DNA from: Candidatus Cardinium sp. TP
Lineage (GTDB): Bacteria > Bacteroidota > Bacteroidia > Cytophagales > Amoebophilaceae
Assembly: GCF_025215055.1 (NCBI RefSeq)
Contig: NZ_JANAVR010000003.1
Coordinates: 1 to 64,000 of the forward strand
DNA length: 64,000 nucleotides
Direction: 5' to 3'
Position numbers and translations under genes: made by a program. The stretch's first letter is position 1, and each line of letters begins with the position of its first letter. This document shows, piece after piece, positions 1-8,888 of this stretch. The notes beneath the pieces are model-generated. The model worked only from the letters and a program-made list of their open reading frames with translations. It ran no database searches and was not told the origin of the DNA.

Positions 1-1
1 T

Positions 2-91
2 AAAAAATTAGTCTTTGAAAAAAATAATCAAATCGCTTATCTTAACAACCTAACTGACACATTTAACTTAACGGACAACTTTAATACTTAA
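2..91 (+). CDS. 3' end of an unidentified gene (cut by window edge)
   Basis: A frame open from the first bases of the window gives 29 residues and a TAA stop at 89-91. The residue mix (many Asn, Leu, Thr, Phe) is plausible for a protein end, but I recognise no family. It converges on the decayed ATPase gene on the other strand. It could be chance, since the stretch is short and AT-rich. Confidence 0.3.
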   Translation, partial: KKLVFEKNNQIAYLNNLTDTFNLTDNFNT

Positions 92-110
92 ATTTTTACT
101 GCCTGTCAGA

Positions 111-878
111 TTAAATCTTGACTACTACATGCAAAGCGCTTGTGATTTGCTCTTGTATGGATAGAAAATAGTCTTTAACACGCCGCTCTAAGCTATCTTG
201 GATCGTTTGATGAAAAGCTTTTGCTATTTCTTGATTAGGAAACTTGAGCTTATAAACACCTGTAGATGGCTCATAACTATCTATTATTAGGTAGCCGGCT
301 TGAAACATCAGGGCTTTTAAACTAATCTCATTCCTGCTGCCTGTATACATTAACTGATTTCTATAGGCATCAATAGGTAATGCATCTAACTGAAATCTAT
401 CAGGGTCTGCCAGCATCTGGTTAATGAGGATAGTTGGGCTGCCTGATTCGTACCAGTAGTTTTCTAGTTCACTACTGTTTAAAAACTTTAACGTAGACCA
501 GGGATTATACACACTTACACCATCTTGATGGAACTTATAACCATTGTAATAAGTCGAAATGCCACTCATAACTTCTGACTTAGTGACTTTTTTATTTTCT
601 TTTATACTCCATTTTTTAGCAAAATATTGTAAGTTTTTTGAGAATATGGTTAGGATCTCTTCTTGCGTATATCCAAACATGGCATCAGCATCTTTGGAAA
701 TAGTAATATCGTCTAAATGATTAGCCCCTGAAAACAGATCAGATAAACTAAACTTACTAACCCCTGTGATAAGGGTGAGTTGAAAGTATTCATTTAGTGA
801 CTTTAAAGTCATAAAAAAATCTCTCATCGCTTTAATATTGGCCTTTTCTAGGTCAGAACCTTTGGTTAGGTGAACCAT
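111..878 (-). pseudogene. Fragment of AAA-ATPase-like / PD-(D/E)XK (DUF1703) protein
   Basis: The 255-residue reading frame matches the middle of the AAA-ATPase-like/DUF1703 family, which is typically about 500 residues with an N-terminal P-loop ATPase region and a C-terminal PD-(D/E)XK nuclease-like domain. The diagnostic block TGVSKFS is at residues 38-44, followed by an LFSG motif, a GYTQEE block near 90 and a YNGYKF block near 112. The P-loop and Walker B parts that should lie upstream are missing, and the frame ends before the nuclease motifs. The first residues (MVHLTKG) look non-native. Such genes are abundant and often decayed in Amoebophilaceae. I infer a pseudogene truncated at both ends; the upstream breakpoint lies close to the intron remnant. 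Confidence 0.75.
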
Positions 879-1100
879 ATATGGAAGGATTGTTTAAGAA
901 GCCAAAGACTGAGGTAATACTCAGGATATACAGACGTAAACACTATAATTTGGAAAGTAAAGTTATGAGTAGTGGTTATATTATGGACCAACAAAATGTT
1001 AGGTATAAATGGATATAATCAATACCACAAACTATGAAAGTAAATTTACTAAGTTTCAAGATGTTTTACATGGAGAAGTATGTATGACAAACCCCAACTT

Positions 1101-1188
1101 ATAGAGGAGCCGTATAACGGGAAACTGTTACGTACGGTTTTGAAGCCGAGTGGGAAGGGGTGACTCTCTCTGCTTAGGTAACAGAGAC
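1101..1188 (+). mobile_element. 3' end of a group II intron (domains V and VI)
   Basis: Positions 1107-1141 can form the 34-nt domain V hairpin of group II introns: a 5' arm beginning GAGCCGTAT with the AGC catalytic triad, a GAAA tetraloop at 1121-1124, and a 3' arm ending ACGTACGGTTTT. The following stretch to about 1188 can form domain VI (a CTCTG...CAGAG stem around 1169-1185) and ends in AC, fitting the AY rule for intron 3' ends. Homology with the intron-free repeat unit at 15374-15503 begins right after this point, which supports the boundary. No reverse transcriptase/maturase frame and no 5' domains are seen nearby, so this is a remnant. Confidence 0.7.
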
Positions 1189-1304
1189 ATCTATTCTAAC
1201 ACAGAGATAGAAATGGCTAATGCGTATACGCCGCTGCTCATGTCCGCCAAGTTTTTTTATCGGCGGCCATTAGCGCCTTAACTTGACGAAATGGAAGCAA
1301 ATAG
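1189..1304 (+). repeat. Repeat unit next to MITE copy A (also at 15374-15503)
   Basis: This stretch aligns with the reverse complement of 15374-15503 and starts with a shared block covering TCTAACACAGAGATAGAAAT. In both places it sits directly beside a copy of the 258-bp element and includes TTTATCGGCGGCCAT. It therefore forms a longer composite repeat with that element. The other copy has a short open frame starting MANGY; this copy is broken by an extra T in a T run. Confidence 0.7.
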
Positions 1305-1560
1305 GTATCTGTTCCAGTCATTGTTTTTTTACATTAAAAGAAGAACGTCCCTGTAAAAAGTCGCGGTATAGAAAGTGGCAGCTTACAAATGATTTGGAAA
1401 AACAGTTTCCTTTGAAGCTCCCAAAGGGGCGCTTTCTGTTTTTCCATCTGTAAGATGACACTTTCAATAGCTTTTTGCCGAGGGCTTGATTTTTGCACAC
1501 TTTTTTATCAAGAAAAAAGTGGGACAAAATTCATTACTAACCCATGGCAAGAATAGATGC
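1305..1560 (-). mobile_element. MITE-like 258-bp element, copy A
   Basis: One of seven full-length copies of a non-coding element (strand set so that the copy at 55801 is plus). It runs from GTATCTGTTCC to a degenerate right end. It contains the shared core: a GC-rich hairpin around CCCAAAGGGGCGCTTTCTG and a CCACTTTTTT/AAAAAAGTGG-type stem. The outer end is more diverged than in the other copies, so this copy is probably old. The short open frames inside it are not conserved as protein. Confidence 0.8.
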
Positions 1561-1618
1561 TTTTATTTGAAAATAAAAGAAAAAACGCTTAGGTTGACAC
1601 CATTGCGTGAACAGATAC
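1561..1618 (+). repeat. Short flanking repeat R2, copy next to MITE A
   Basis: A roughly 58-bp unit reading TTTTATTTGA, an AT-rich middle, then GCTTAGGTTGACACCATTG (1587-1605) and a second GTGAACAGATAC. The same order is seen in reverse beside MITE copy I and, with a small spacer, beside copy H. Confidence 0.6.
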
Positions 1619-1693
1619 AAAAATAAAAATGCCTTACGAACCAGTGTCGTAAATAGGCACCAATACTGTTCTATTTAACAACCTAACATTTAT

Positions 1694-1713
1694 GCCTTAA
1701 ATGGACACCATTG
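1694..1713 (+). repeat. R2 core motif
   Basis: GCCTTAAATGGACACCATTG, a variant of the R2 core (consensus CCTTAAGTTGACACCATTG), lying just downstream of the first HTH gene's stop codon. This gap (1619-1729) also holds a related AACAGATAC-type sequence and a C-rich run, and no gene. Confidence 0.5.
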
Positions 1714-1729
1714 GTCAAATACCCCCCCC

Positions 1730-2188
1730 TTAGGCTCCTTGTTCCTCATTTTTTATGAATGCCATAATCTCCTGCTTAATACCCATTAATTCATTATCAT
1801 TAGCCAATACAATTAACATTTTTAAAAGTTTATTGTAATCTTCCATCAGCTTTAAATATTTTTTATTTAACAACTGAAGCTGAACAAAATATGGATCCCT
1901 CGCACTTGTCTCATCGATATATTGACACGTATCTTCCTTAGATGCATAACGCCTAGACTCAGTATCCTCTTCTCTGCCATTTTCGCCATATATACCCGGG
2001 AAATCATTAGAAAAATCATAATGTATGACCTTACCAATCTCTATAATAAACGCATCTTTTATATCTGCTTCCTTCAGTCTGGTGTACAGGGTATTACGAG
2101 CAATACCTAGTTTCTTGGCCAATGCCTTCATTCGAAAACCACTCTTCTTAATGGCTTCTTCGACTATTTTTCCTTTATGTTGTTCCAT
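1730..2188 (-). CDS. Fis-like helix-turn-helix DNA-binding protein (copy 1)
   Basis: A 152-residue protein. Residues 1-40 hold a Fis-type/HTH_8 helix-turn-helix (LAKKLGIARNTLYTRLKEAD at about 23-42). The middle is variable and charged. Residues 100-152 are predicted helical and may form a coiled coil (YLKLMEDYNKLLKML), suggesting dimerisation. It is a paralogue of the gene at 2557-3045: the N-terminal HTH and the C-terminal helix are similar while the middle differs. The start ATG at 2186-2188 gives an N-terminus equivalent to that of the paralogue. No catalytic domain is present, so it is likely a small transcription or nucleoid regulator. The target is unknown; it lies in decayed accessory DNA. 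Confidence 0.75.
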   Translation of the reverse strand: MEQHKGKIVEEAIKKSGFRMKALAKKLGIARNTLYTRLKEADIKDAFIIEIGKVIHYDFSNDFPGIYGENGREEDTESRRYASKEDTCQYIDETSARDPYFVQLQLLNKKYLKLMEDYNKLLKMLIVLANDNELMGIKQEIMAFIKNEEQGA

Positions 2189-2556
2189 GACTGCAATATA
2201 AATGACTACGAATAAAACAAAAAAGAACCATGTTTACTCAAATATGTTTAGATAATTGTTAACGATATGCTCATATGTTGTGTAAATATTGTTAAACGTA
2301 CGAACATGATAAAATTGTAACTTAGTTATATTGGGTTTATTGTGCTGGTAAAAATGGAAATACACTAAAGAGATAACGCCCATAAGCCATTTAGACCATC
2401 GGCATCAAAGCCAACGAGCTACTGCTATAAATAGAGCATATGACCGGTTACGGAAATCATGCGCATTGCTCTTTAGAGCAAATCTTCGCATGGATAATAG
2501 ATACTGGATTATAGAGCTTTTAGAAGTAGTGTAGACTATACGCTATATTGCTTTTT
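2189..2556. other. Gap between HTH paralogues; possible decayed gene at 2352-2534 (+)
   Basis: No gene with a start codon is seen. On the plus strand, 2352-2534 is open for 60 codons to a TAG and the residues look protein-like (Arg-rich middle with an AINRAYDRL stretch and an end reading WIIELLEVV), but it has no start. It may be the 3' end of a lost gene. The remainder is AT-rich and would hold the promoter of HTH copy 1. Confidence 0.3.
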
Positions 2557-3045
2557 TTAATATTCTTTTTCCTCATTTTCTAGGAATTCCATAATATCTT
2601 TTTTAACGCCTACTAATTCATTACTATTGGCTAGAAGCATTAAAATTTTCAAAAGCTTATGATAATCCTCCATAAGGCTTACATATTTCCCATTTAAGGT
2701 TTGTAATTGAAGAAAGTATGGGTTTTTATATTCACTATTATAGTATGGAAGCAGATAAGATGATCTACGACCGACAGACTTATCTAGATAAAAACGCTCA
2801 GGATGATGTTCAACTTGGGCTGCCACTCTTTTGTATACCTCCGGAAGCACCTTAGAAAAATCGTAGTGTATGATGTTGCTCACATGGATAATAAAAGAAT
2901 CTTCTAAATCCGCCTCCTTGAGTCTGATATAGAGGGTGTTACGCGCAATACCCAACCCCTTGGCTACTGCTTTCATCTGGTAACCTGTTTCTTTAATGGC
3001 TTCCTCGATTATTTTTCCTTTATGTTTTTCTGTGAACTGCTCCAT
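2557..3045 (-). CDS. Fis-like helix-turn-helix DNA-binding protein (copy 2)
   Basis: A 162-residue paralogue of the gene at 1730-2188. The HTH (GLGIARNTLYIRLKEAD) lies at about residues 27-43, and the C-terminal helix (YVSLMEDYHKLLKILMLLAN) matches copy 1. I choose the ATG at 3043-3045 rather than one ten codons upstream, because the resulting start, MEQFTEKHKGK, aligns with MEQHKGK of copy 1. The region between HTH and helix is diverged, with a Tyr/Ser-rich stretch. Both copies point the same way, which suggests tandem duplication. The role as a DNA-binding regulator is inferred from the HTH only. Confidence 0.75.
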   Translation of the reverse strand: MEQFTEKHKGKIIEEAIKETGYQMKAVAKGLGIARNTLYIRLKEADLEDSFIIHVSNIIHYDFSKVLPEVYKRVAAQVEHHPERFYLDKSVGRRSSYLLPYYNSEYKNPYFLQLQTLNGKYVSLMEDYHKLLKILMLLANSNELVGVKKDIMEFLENEEKEY

Positions 3046-3192
3046 ATATCTAATATATGTAGTTAGAAAGATCAAAAAAAGTACAATACTTAATCAAATT
3101 TGACAAAAATACCACCAATAAAATATAAAAATATATTATATATGCTTTAATGTAATTTTATTACTCTATTTTAGGACAAAAAAAGGACAAGT

Positions 3193-4749
3193 TTATACCC
3201 CTGATGCGCTATGCATGTTTCGCTTCATAGTTGTTTTAATCTTCACACAAAAAGCATACCAATTGGTTGCACATAATCCTCTACCTTGTTGAGCCTTGAC
3301 CAAAAAGAAGCCACAAAAAGGTAACAATACAAAATTAGACAACCAAACGCCCACAAAAGTGGAAACGGTACCTGCTATAGCCCAATCTCTTCCAAGTATA
3401 GTAAGAATATATTCTAGGAGTATAAAAAAGAAGCTAATGCATACAGATATCCCAAAGCCACCTCGTCTAATAATGCAGCCTAAGGGAGCAGCTAGTAAAA
3501 AGAAAATGACACACTGCATGGCTACTGCCAGACGACGCGCTCGCTCATATAACGCCTCATTTAACGCTTCACTTAGTAGGGTTTTATCCTCTTCTTGTGC
3601 TATTATGGTATCTTTTATTTTGTTTATACGTCTTAAGGCTTCTCGAACCACACGCTTTTGTAAGGTATGGCCATAGGGCTGGGTATAACACGTTGTATTT
3701 GCATCAAGTTTTTTTTCTATAAGTTGGTCTCTAAACAATATAAAGTCAGTATTTTGCGTTGCTGCTGGCTGATACGATGCCGATTCTACCGCCTGCTGGT
3801 CATCCAATTGAGTACTAGGCGCTGTGGTGCAATGGTAATGCATAGCCTGTTGGGTCAGTATACTTTTGCTATGCGCTTCCTGATGGACGATTGCTTGCCC
3901 TTTTTCTTCAATCATTTTTTTGAGGTGTGGACGGGTTCTTGTCCTTGGATCATGGATAAATTTAGTATTTGTACGCCCAAGCTTAAGGGCGTCTAAACTA
4001 ATCTTAATTTTTTGAGTGGCAAAATGATTTCTATAAAACGAGGACTTTTGATCAGAATGCGTATGGTTACCTTTAGGAGGCAAAGGCTCTACATAATTAT
4101 GACCATTGGTAAGCTCCATAACCAAATAGGCTTCATTTGGTGTAGTGTAGAGCCTACCCTTCTCTGCAATGGTTATCACCGCTCTTCCATATTTTTTAGT
4201 ATAATCATAGACCATAATCCCTTCCATGCCTTGATCACCTAGTTTTTTATCCACTCGAATACTATAGCCTGGTATGTTGTTACAAAACACACCTTCCTGA
4301 ATCAGCAAAGCAGATTTTTTTTTGCATATATCACCTACTAAAGCAAAGATCTTATGCTTACTATTTGGATAAATGTAATCCTTAAAGTAAAAAATAGCAG
4401 CACTTAAAAAAAGAATAAAAATAAAGGGGAACCGTAGGGTACGCTGCAGCGAAAGCCCTACAGAACGCATAGCGGTTAATTCAAAGCTTTCAGAAAAATT
4501 ACCAAAAACAATAAGAGAGGTGACTAAAGTAGCAATAGGGAAAACATTAGGCAATGTATTTAACGATAAGTAAAACAACAACTTTGCATAAATAGCAACC
4601 CCTAAGCCTTTACCTGCCATATCACTAAATAGGACAAAGAAACTTTGTATGACCATTACAAATAATACGAGCGCAAGTAATAGGATAAAAGTAGTTATAA
4701 AGGTACGTAATAGTAGTTTATCAATTTTTTTGATGGCGATATGGTTCAT
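3193..4749 (-). CDS. LptF/LptG family permease (YjgP/YjgQ)
   Basis: A 518-residue inner-membrane protein with the layout of LptF/LptG: a cytoplasmic start, helices at about 13-38, 60-83 and 103-120, a large periplasmic domain (about 125-400), and three helices near the C-terminus (about 412-485). In the family, LptF and LptG with the LptB ATPase extract lipopolysaccharide or a related lipid from the inner membrane. Bacteroidota often have long versions like this one. The periplasmic domain carries a low-complexity Gln/Ala/Thr insert around 290-335. No other Lpt gene is in the window. Whether the cargo is a true LPS is not shown. Confidence 0.85.
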   Translation of the reverse strand: MNHIAIKKIDKLLLRTFITTFILLLALVLFVMVIQSFFVLFSDMAGKGLGVAIYAKLLFYLSLNTLPNVFPIATLVTSLIVFGNFSESFELTAMRSVGLSLQRTLRFPFIFILFLSAAIFYFKDYIYPNSKHKIFALVGDICKKKSALLIQEGVFCNNIPGYSIRVDKKLGDQGMEGIMVYDYTKKYGRAVITIAEKGRLYTTPNEAYLVMELTNGHNYVEPLPPKGNHTHSDQKSSFYRNHFATQKIKISLDALKLGRTNTKFIHDPRTRTRPHLKKMIEEKGQAIVHQEAHSKSILTQQAMHYHCTTAPSTQLDDQQAVESASYQPAATQNTDFILFRDQLIEKKLDANTTCYTQPYGHTLQKRVVREALRRINKIKDTIIAQEEDKTLLSEALNEALYERARRLAVAMQCVIFFLLAAPLGCIIRRGGFGISVCISFFFILLEYILTILGRDWAIAGTVSTFVGVWLSNFVLLPFCGFFLVKAQQGRGLCATNWYAFCVKIKTTMKRNMHSASGV

Positions 4750-4834
4750 TTTTATAAATTTGTGCCTAACTTTACCCTAAATATAGCAACAATTTAGGTA
4801 CTACACCTATATGGCTCTACTAAATGTAATGTAT

Positions 4835-4909
4835 GGCGAGGTAGCTCAGGCGGTTTAGAGCGTCGGATTCATAACCCGAAGGTCGGGGGTTCAACTCCCC
4901 TCCTCGCTA
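4835..4909 (+). tRNA. tRNA-Met (anticodon CAU)
   Basis: A cloverleaf can be drawn: acceptor GGCGAGG with CCTCGCT, D-stem GCTC/GAGC, anticodon loop TTCATAA, T-stem GGGGG/CCCCT and discriminator A. The 3' CCA is not encoded. It lacks the three G-C pairs typical of the initiator anticodon stem, so elongator Met or lysidine-modified Ile are the options. The anticodon stem has an A-C mismatch at 31-39. It lies 35 bp upstream of trmD on the same strand. Confidence 0.9.
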
Positions 4910-4944
4910 CATATCTTTATTTATACATAGCTAGGCTTACTTAC

Positions 4945-5625
4945 ATGCGGCTTGATATCATTACCTGTTGTCCTCAGTGGTTTGAGCATCCACTTAAGCA
5001 TTTTATCTTTCAAAGGGCTATACAGCAACAACTCCTTGCGATTCATATACACAATTTGCGTGATTATACGCCATATAAGCATGGAAAAATCGATGATCAA
5101 CCCTACGGTGGCGCTGCTGGTATGTTGTTAATGGTAGAACCGATTGCAAATTGTATTAGAGCCCTTCAACAAGCAAGAAGCTATGATGAGGTGATATATA
5201 TGGCGCCAGATGGTGAACCGCTGCATCAGGACCTTGTCAATAAATGTTCGCTCAAAACGCATTTAATACTATTGTGTGGCCATTACAAAGGTATAGATGA
5301 ACGCATACGGGAACATTTTATTACACTAGAAATCAGTATTGGCGACTATGTGCTTTCCGGAGGGGAGTTGCCTGCACTGATCTTGGCGGACGCTATGGCT
5401 CGGGTTATACCGGGCGTGCTATCAGATGCAGATTCTGCACTGACCGATTCTTTTCAAGATGGCTTGGTAGCGCCACCTGCCTATACACGACCTTACAATT
5501 TTGAAGGCAAAAAGGTGCCAGATGTATTATGTTCTGGCAACCACCAAGCTATTCAGGAATGGATGCACCAAGAAACAATAGCTAGAACTAAAAAAAGAAG
5601 ACCGCATCTCCTGGAAAATTTGTAA
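4945..5625 (+). CDS. trmD: tRNA (guanine-N1-)-methyltransferase TrmD
   Basis: A 226-residue protein of usual TrmD length. It methylates G37 of tRNAs at N1 using S-adenosylmethionine, which prevents +1 frameshifting. The start (MRLDIITCCPQWF), the YGGAAGMLLMVEP block near 55 and the trefoil-knot signatures LLCGHYKGIDERI (about 112) and SIGDYVLSGGELP (about 131) are all present. It follows tRNA-Met on the same strand. No Shine-Dalgarno site is visible, as elsewhere in this window. Confidence 0.97.
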   Translation: MRLDIITCCPQWFEHPLKHFIFQRAIQQQLLAIHIHNLRDYTPYKHGKIDDQPYGGAAGMLLMVEPIANCIRALQQARSYDEVIYMAPDGEPLHQDLVNKCSLKTHLILLCGHYKGIDERIREHFITLEISIGDYVLSGGELPALILADAMARVIPGVLSDADSALTDSFQDGLVAPPAYTRPYNFEGKKVPDVLCSGNHQAIQEWMHQETIARTKKRRPHLLENL

Positions 5626-5764
5626 AAAAACGCACATCAATGCCTGCTACTAAGATTAATAGCGCATATCTCAAGGAGATGGTTTTGCTTATTTTAGGTT
5701 CGTATGGATAGAAAGTAAAGTGCCAGGGTATAATGACCCTCGATAAAGGGAGTTGCGCAAGGGG

Positions 5765-5813
5765 TTTTTATTTTTACTTTTTTCTTGATAAAAAACGAGT
5801 GACTGGAACAGAT
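5765..5813 (+). repeat. Remnant of the 258-bp MITE (internally deleted)
   Basis: The stretch contains TTTTTACTTTTTTCTTGATA from the left part of the element fused directly to GTGACTGGAACAGAT from its right end. The central hairpin is missing. It sits in the 292-bp gap after trmD, which otherwise holds only a small hairpin (AGGGTATAATGACCCT, 5737-5752). Confidence 0.55.
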
Positions 5814-5917
5814 TCCTTTTTCTAAAGTTTGCACGCATGCAAACGCATATATTTTTCTTTACATTAGGTTACAAAGTAAACGTTTTAAACATCTAACCAA
5901 AGCTTAGCTGGATTTAT

Positions 5918-6478
5918 ATGCTATCCATGATGCACACCATTCATAGACTTGATCAAGCATTATTGCTTATGCTAAACAAAGGGCATCATCCGGTCACAGA
6001 TCATTTTTTTACACTGATAACCGATACTTTTTTTTGGATACCGCTTTATATCTTTCTTCTATTTTTTATTAGAAATACATTGGGCTGGTATGGTGTGGTG
6101 CTTTTTATCTTAACCATTGTGCTCTCAGATCAATCTTCTGCTACATGGCTCAAACCCTTTTTTGCACGATACCGACCTTGCTATGTTATTCCCCAGGTCC
6201 ACCTTGTAGGCACACATCAAGGCCTATATGGTTTCCCATCTGCTCATGCCAGCAATACATATGCCTTTGCGATGCTTTTTTGGCGCATTTTTAAAACTAA
6301 GTACAAGTACAGTGGCTTGTTTTTTATCTGGGCTACTATTGTTTCGTATGGTCGAATATATGGTGGGGTGCACTATCCACTAGATATTTGTGCAGGTGCC
6401 ATGGTTGGGTGCTGTATAGGCCTGTTGATGGATCAACTCTATTCAAAAAGCAAACCACTCCATAGCAATAAAAACTAA
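5918..6478 (+). CDS. PAP2 family membrane phosphatase
   Basis: A 186-residue integral membrane protein with the three PAP2 motifs: K79-x6-R86-P87, P107-S-A-H110, and R146-x5-H152-x3-D156. The first residue of the third motif's usual SR pair is Gly here. About five hydrophobic helices surround them. The family removes phosphate from lipid phosphates; in Bacteroidota such short single-domain proteins often act as undecaprenyl-diphosphatase or phosphatidylglycerophosphatase. With murB, murE and ftsI in the window, a role in lipid-carrier recycling is plausible but not proven. It is a lone gene, converging on floA. Confidence 0.88.
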   Translation: MLSMMHTIHRLDQALLLMLNKGHHPVTDHFFTLITDTFFWIPLYIFLLFFIRNTLGWYGVVLFILTIVLSDQSSATWLKPFFARYRPCYVIPQVHLVGTHQGLYGFPSAHASNTYAFAMLFWRIFKTKYKYSGLFFIWATIVSYGRIYGGVHYPLDICAGAMVGCCIGLLMDQLYSKSKPLHSNKN

Positions 6479-6495
6479 ACAGGTTACCGATCCTA

Positions 6496-7464
6496 TCACT
6501 TAGGCAGCATATCATCTGTTGCTACACTGCTACGCATTTGGGTATCTGCTTTGATATTTTGCATACGATAGTAATCCATGACACCCAACTGGCCTTTTCT
6601 TAAAGCACCAGCCAAAGCTTGTGGGACTTCTGCCTCAGCTAAAATAACTTGAGCCCTCGCTTCCTCAGATTTAGCCTTCATTTCCTGCTCTAAGGCTACC
6701 GCCATAGCACGCTTTTCCTCTGCTTTAGCCTCGGCTACCCGTAAGTCTGCATTGGCTTGATCAATTTGAAGCTTAGCACCAATGTTGTCACCTACATCAA
6801 CATCGGCAATGTCAATAGAAAGGATCTGGAAAGCAGTGCCGGCATCCAAGCCTCTATTCAATACCAACTGTGAAATGGTATCAGGATTGGCCAACACCTC
6901 CTTGTGACTCCTAGAAGAACCAATCGAGGTAACAATCCCTTCCCCTACACGGGCCAAAATGGTTTCTTCGCCAGCACCCCCTACCAATTGTTGAATATTG
7001 GCCCTAACCGTAACCCTTGCTTGGGCAATAAGTTGAATGCCATCCATGGCTACAGCTGCTACCGAGGGTGTATTGATCACTTTTGGATTAACAGAAATTT
7101 GAACCGCCTCAAAAACATCTCTACCGGCTAGATCAATAGCCGTGGCCTGCTTAAAAGAAAGACTAATATTGGCTTTGTCTGCAGAAATAAGTGCTTTAAT
7201 AACAGATGGCACATGACCACCAGCCAAATAATGGGTTTCAACCTCGGTGAGGGTCAACTGAAGGCCAGCCTTAGTGGCTACGATAAGCGCATCTACAATA
7301 ACAGCAGGCGGCACTTTACGAATACGCATAAAAACCAACTCAAATAGACCAACTTGCACACCGGAAAAACGAGCCGTAATCCAAAGACCAACTGGGAAGA
7401 AATAAAAAAAGATAAAGCCCCCAGCGATAAGAAAAAGATACAAATAGAGTTGTGAAACGGCCAT
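6496..7464 (-). CDS. floA: Flotillin-like protein FloA
   Basis: A 322-residue protein of the FloA/YqfA (UPF0365) family. One N-terminal hydrophobic segment (about 5-30) is followed by an SPFH-like domain (about 60-215) and an Ala/Glu-rich helical stretch (about 230-290) that oligomerises in flotillins. Conserved blocks such as MRIRKVPP and [20 protein letters not shown] are present. Flotillins organise membrane microdomains; in small symbiont genomes the exact function is not settled. It appears monocistronic, with a 350-bp gap to the divergent nrdB. Confidence 0.93.
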   Translation of the reverse strand: MAVSQLYLYLFLIAGGFIFFYFFPVGLWITARFSGVQVGLFELVFMRIRKVPPAVIVDALIVATKAGLQLTLTEVETHYLAGGHVPSVIKALISADKANISLSFKQATAIDLAGRDVFEAVQISVNPKVINTPSVAAVAMDGIQLIAQARVTVRANIQQLVGGAGEETILARVGEGIVTSIGSSRSHKEVLANPDTISQLVLNRGLDAGTAFQILSIDIADVDVGDNIGAKLQIDQANADLRVAEAKAEEKRAMAVALEQEMKAKSEEARAQVILAEAEVPQALAGALRKGQLGVMDYYRMQNIKADTQMRSSVATDDMLPK

Positions 7465-7716
7465 AATGCTAGAATAAAAATGCTAAATAAATACCAACCA
7501 CTTACAACTAACTATGATGAAACTGAGCCTACATAGAGGGTATCGGAAGGTTAAATATAATTTTTATTCATGAATAATCAAAATGTTTAACCAGCCTAAT
7601 GTATAGAAATGTTACCTTACATCCATACTAGATGTAGGTGCAGCGTAGCACACCGAATCAGATCGCACCAATCGATGTGTAAATGACTGGTAGCAATACG
7701 GTTTTGAAAGCAGTCT
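7465..7716. other. Divergent intergenic region floA / nrdB
   Basis: No gene is seen. The region has a small hairpin at about 7616-7639 (TACATC/GATGTA arms) without a T run. The nrdB promoter candidate follows on the right. I found no NrdR-type box pair I could defend. Confidence 0.4.
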
Positions 7717-7748
7717 ATTGAACCTTTGGTTGCATTTACCTAAGTTTG
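7717..7748 (+). promoter_or_regulatory. Candidate nrdB promoter (Bacteroidota type)
   Basis: TAAGTTTG at 7741-7748 matches the Bacteroidota -7 box TAnnTTTG, with ATTG at 7717-7720, 20 bp upstream, as a weak -33 box. It would start transcription near 7752-7756, which rules out the upstream TTG start of nrdB at 7746 and supports the ATG at 7815. Confidence 0.45.
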
Positions 7749-7814
7749 TTGTACACATCAATTGATGGCCTTGCATTACATGCTACTTACCAAACGTGTA
7801 AAACCAAAAAACAG

Positions 7815-8804
7815 ATGAACAACCATACCGATGAACCTCTTTTGCAAGAGAATAAAAATAGATTTGTTCTATTTCCTATTGAGCACCATGACATCTGGAG
7901 CTTTTATAAACAAGCAGAGGCTAGTTTTTGGACCGCAGAAGAAATCGACTTGAGCCAGGATATAAAAGATTGGGAAAACTTAACGGCTGGTGAAAAGCAC
8001 TTTATTACCCATGTGCTTGCTTTTTTTGCCGCTAGCGATGGGATTGTGAATGAAAATTTGGTTCAAAACTTTGCCAATGAAGTACAATATACAGAGGCCA
8101 AGTTTTTTTATGGATTCCAGATTGCTATTGAAAACATCCATTCTGAAGCCTATTCTTTACTGATCGATACCTATGTAAAAGATCCTAAAGAACGCCATAG
8201 GTTATTTAACGCCATTGAAACTATTGAGTGGGTGGGGAAAAAAGCAGATTGGGCGCTACGCTGGATCAGCAAAGGCTCCTTTGCAGAACGCTTAATTGCC
8301 TTTGCAGCGGTAGAGGGGATTTTCTTTTCTGGTAGCTTTTGTGCGATCTTCTGGCTTAAAAAAAGAGGCTTAATGCCAGGACTCACCTTTTCTAATGAAT
8401 TGATTTCCAGAGACGAGGGTCTACATTGTGATTTTGCCTGTTTGCTCTACAACCAACACATCAAAAACAAACTCCCAGAGGAACAGGTGGCGCAAATTAT
8501 AAGGGATGCAGTGGCCATTGAAAGTGAATTTGTATCTGATGCATTGCCGGTTAAACTGATTGGCATGAATGCAGCACTGATGACCCAATATATTCAGTTT
8601 GTGGCCGATAGGTTGCTACTAGAGCTAGGATGTAAAAAAGTCTATCAGGTTACCAATCCATTTGATTTTATGGAAATGATTGCCTTACAAGGAAAAACTA
8701 ATTTCTTTGAAAAACGAGTAGGTGAATACCAAAAATCAGGGGTGATGAGCAGCATCTCTGAGGATAAAGAAAAAGCACGGTTTAAGCTGGATGAGGAGTT
8801 TTAA
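7815..8804 (+). CDS. nrdB: Ribonucleoside-diphosphate reductase beta subunit (class Ia)
   Basis: This 329-residue di-iron/tyrosyl-radical subunit works with NrdA to reduce ribonucleotides to deoxyribonucleotides. Ligand motifs are present: the D of EEIDLSQD, E and H of [10 protein letters not shown] with the radical Tyr four residues after that His, E of AAVEGIFF, and E and H of [11 protein letters not shown] choose the ATG at 7815 ([17 protein letters not shown]) over a TTG at 7746, because it fits family N-termini and the promoter candidate. nrdA lies downstream on the same strand but is separated by a dead acetyltransferase gene and its own promoter candidate. Confidence 0.95.
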   Translation: MNNHTDEPLLQENKNRFVLFPIEHHDIWSFYKQAEASFWTAEEIDLSQDIKDWENLTAGEKHFITHVLAFFAASDGIVNENLVQNFANEVQYTEAKFFYGFQIAIENIHSEAYSLLIDTYVKDPKERHRLFNAIETIEWVGKKADWALRWISKGSFAERLIAFAAVEGIFFSGSFCAIFWLKKRGLMPGLTFSNELISRDEGLHCDFACLLYNQHIKNKLPEEQVAQIIRDAVAIESEFVSDALPVKLIGMNAALMTQYIQFVADRLLLELGCKKVYQVTNPFDFMEMIALQGKTNFFEKRVGEYQKSGVMSSISEDKEKARFKLDEEF

Positions 8805-8888
8805 AAAACAAAAAAACTAAACGCCACCCTGTAGGTTAAGCTAAGATGCATGCAATGAAAAACCTGTCAAAGGTTCCTAAAATCAGTA

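Noticed and set aside
882-1019. Plus-strand frame beginning MEGLFKKPKTEV between the ATPase fragment and the intron tail
   Set aside because: Only about 45 codons, no resemblance to the end of an intron maturase, and it overlaps likely intron or junction DNA.
1318-1527. Open frames inside the MITE copies (also 44019-44321, 55799-56029, 60247-60501), sharing a KNQALGKK...SYRWKNRKRP peptide
   Set aside because: They arise because the element itself is conserved. Lengths, starts and ends differ between copies, they run beyond or stop short of the element, and the conserved property is base pairing rather than a protein frame.
3296-4242. Several plus-strand frames opposite the LptF/G gene
   Set aside because: Antisense shadows of a well-supported membrane protein gene; no recognisable protein.
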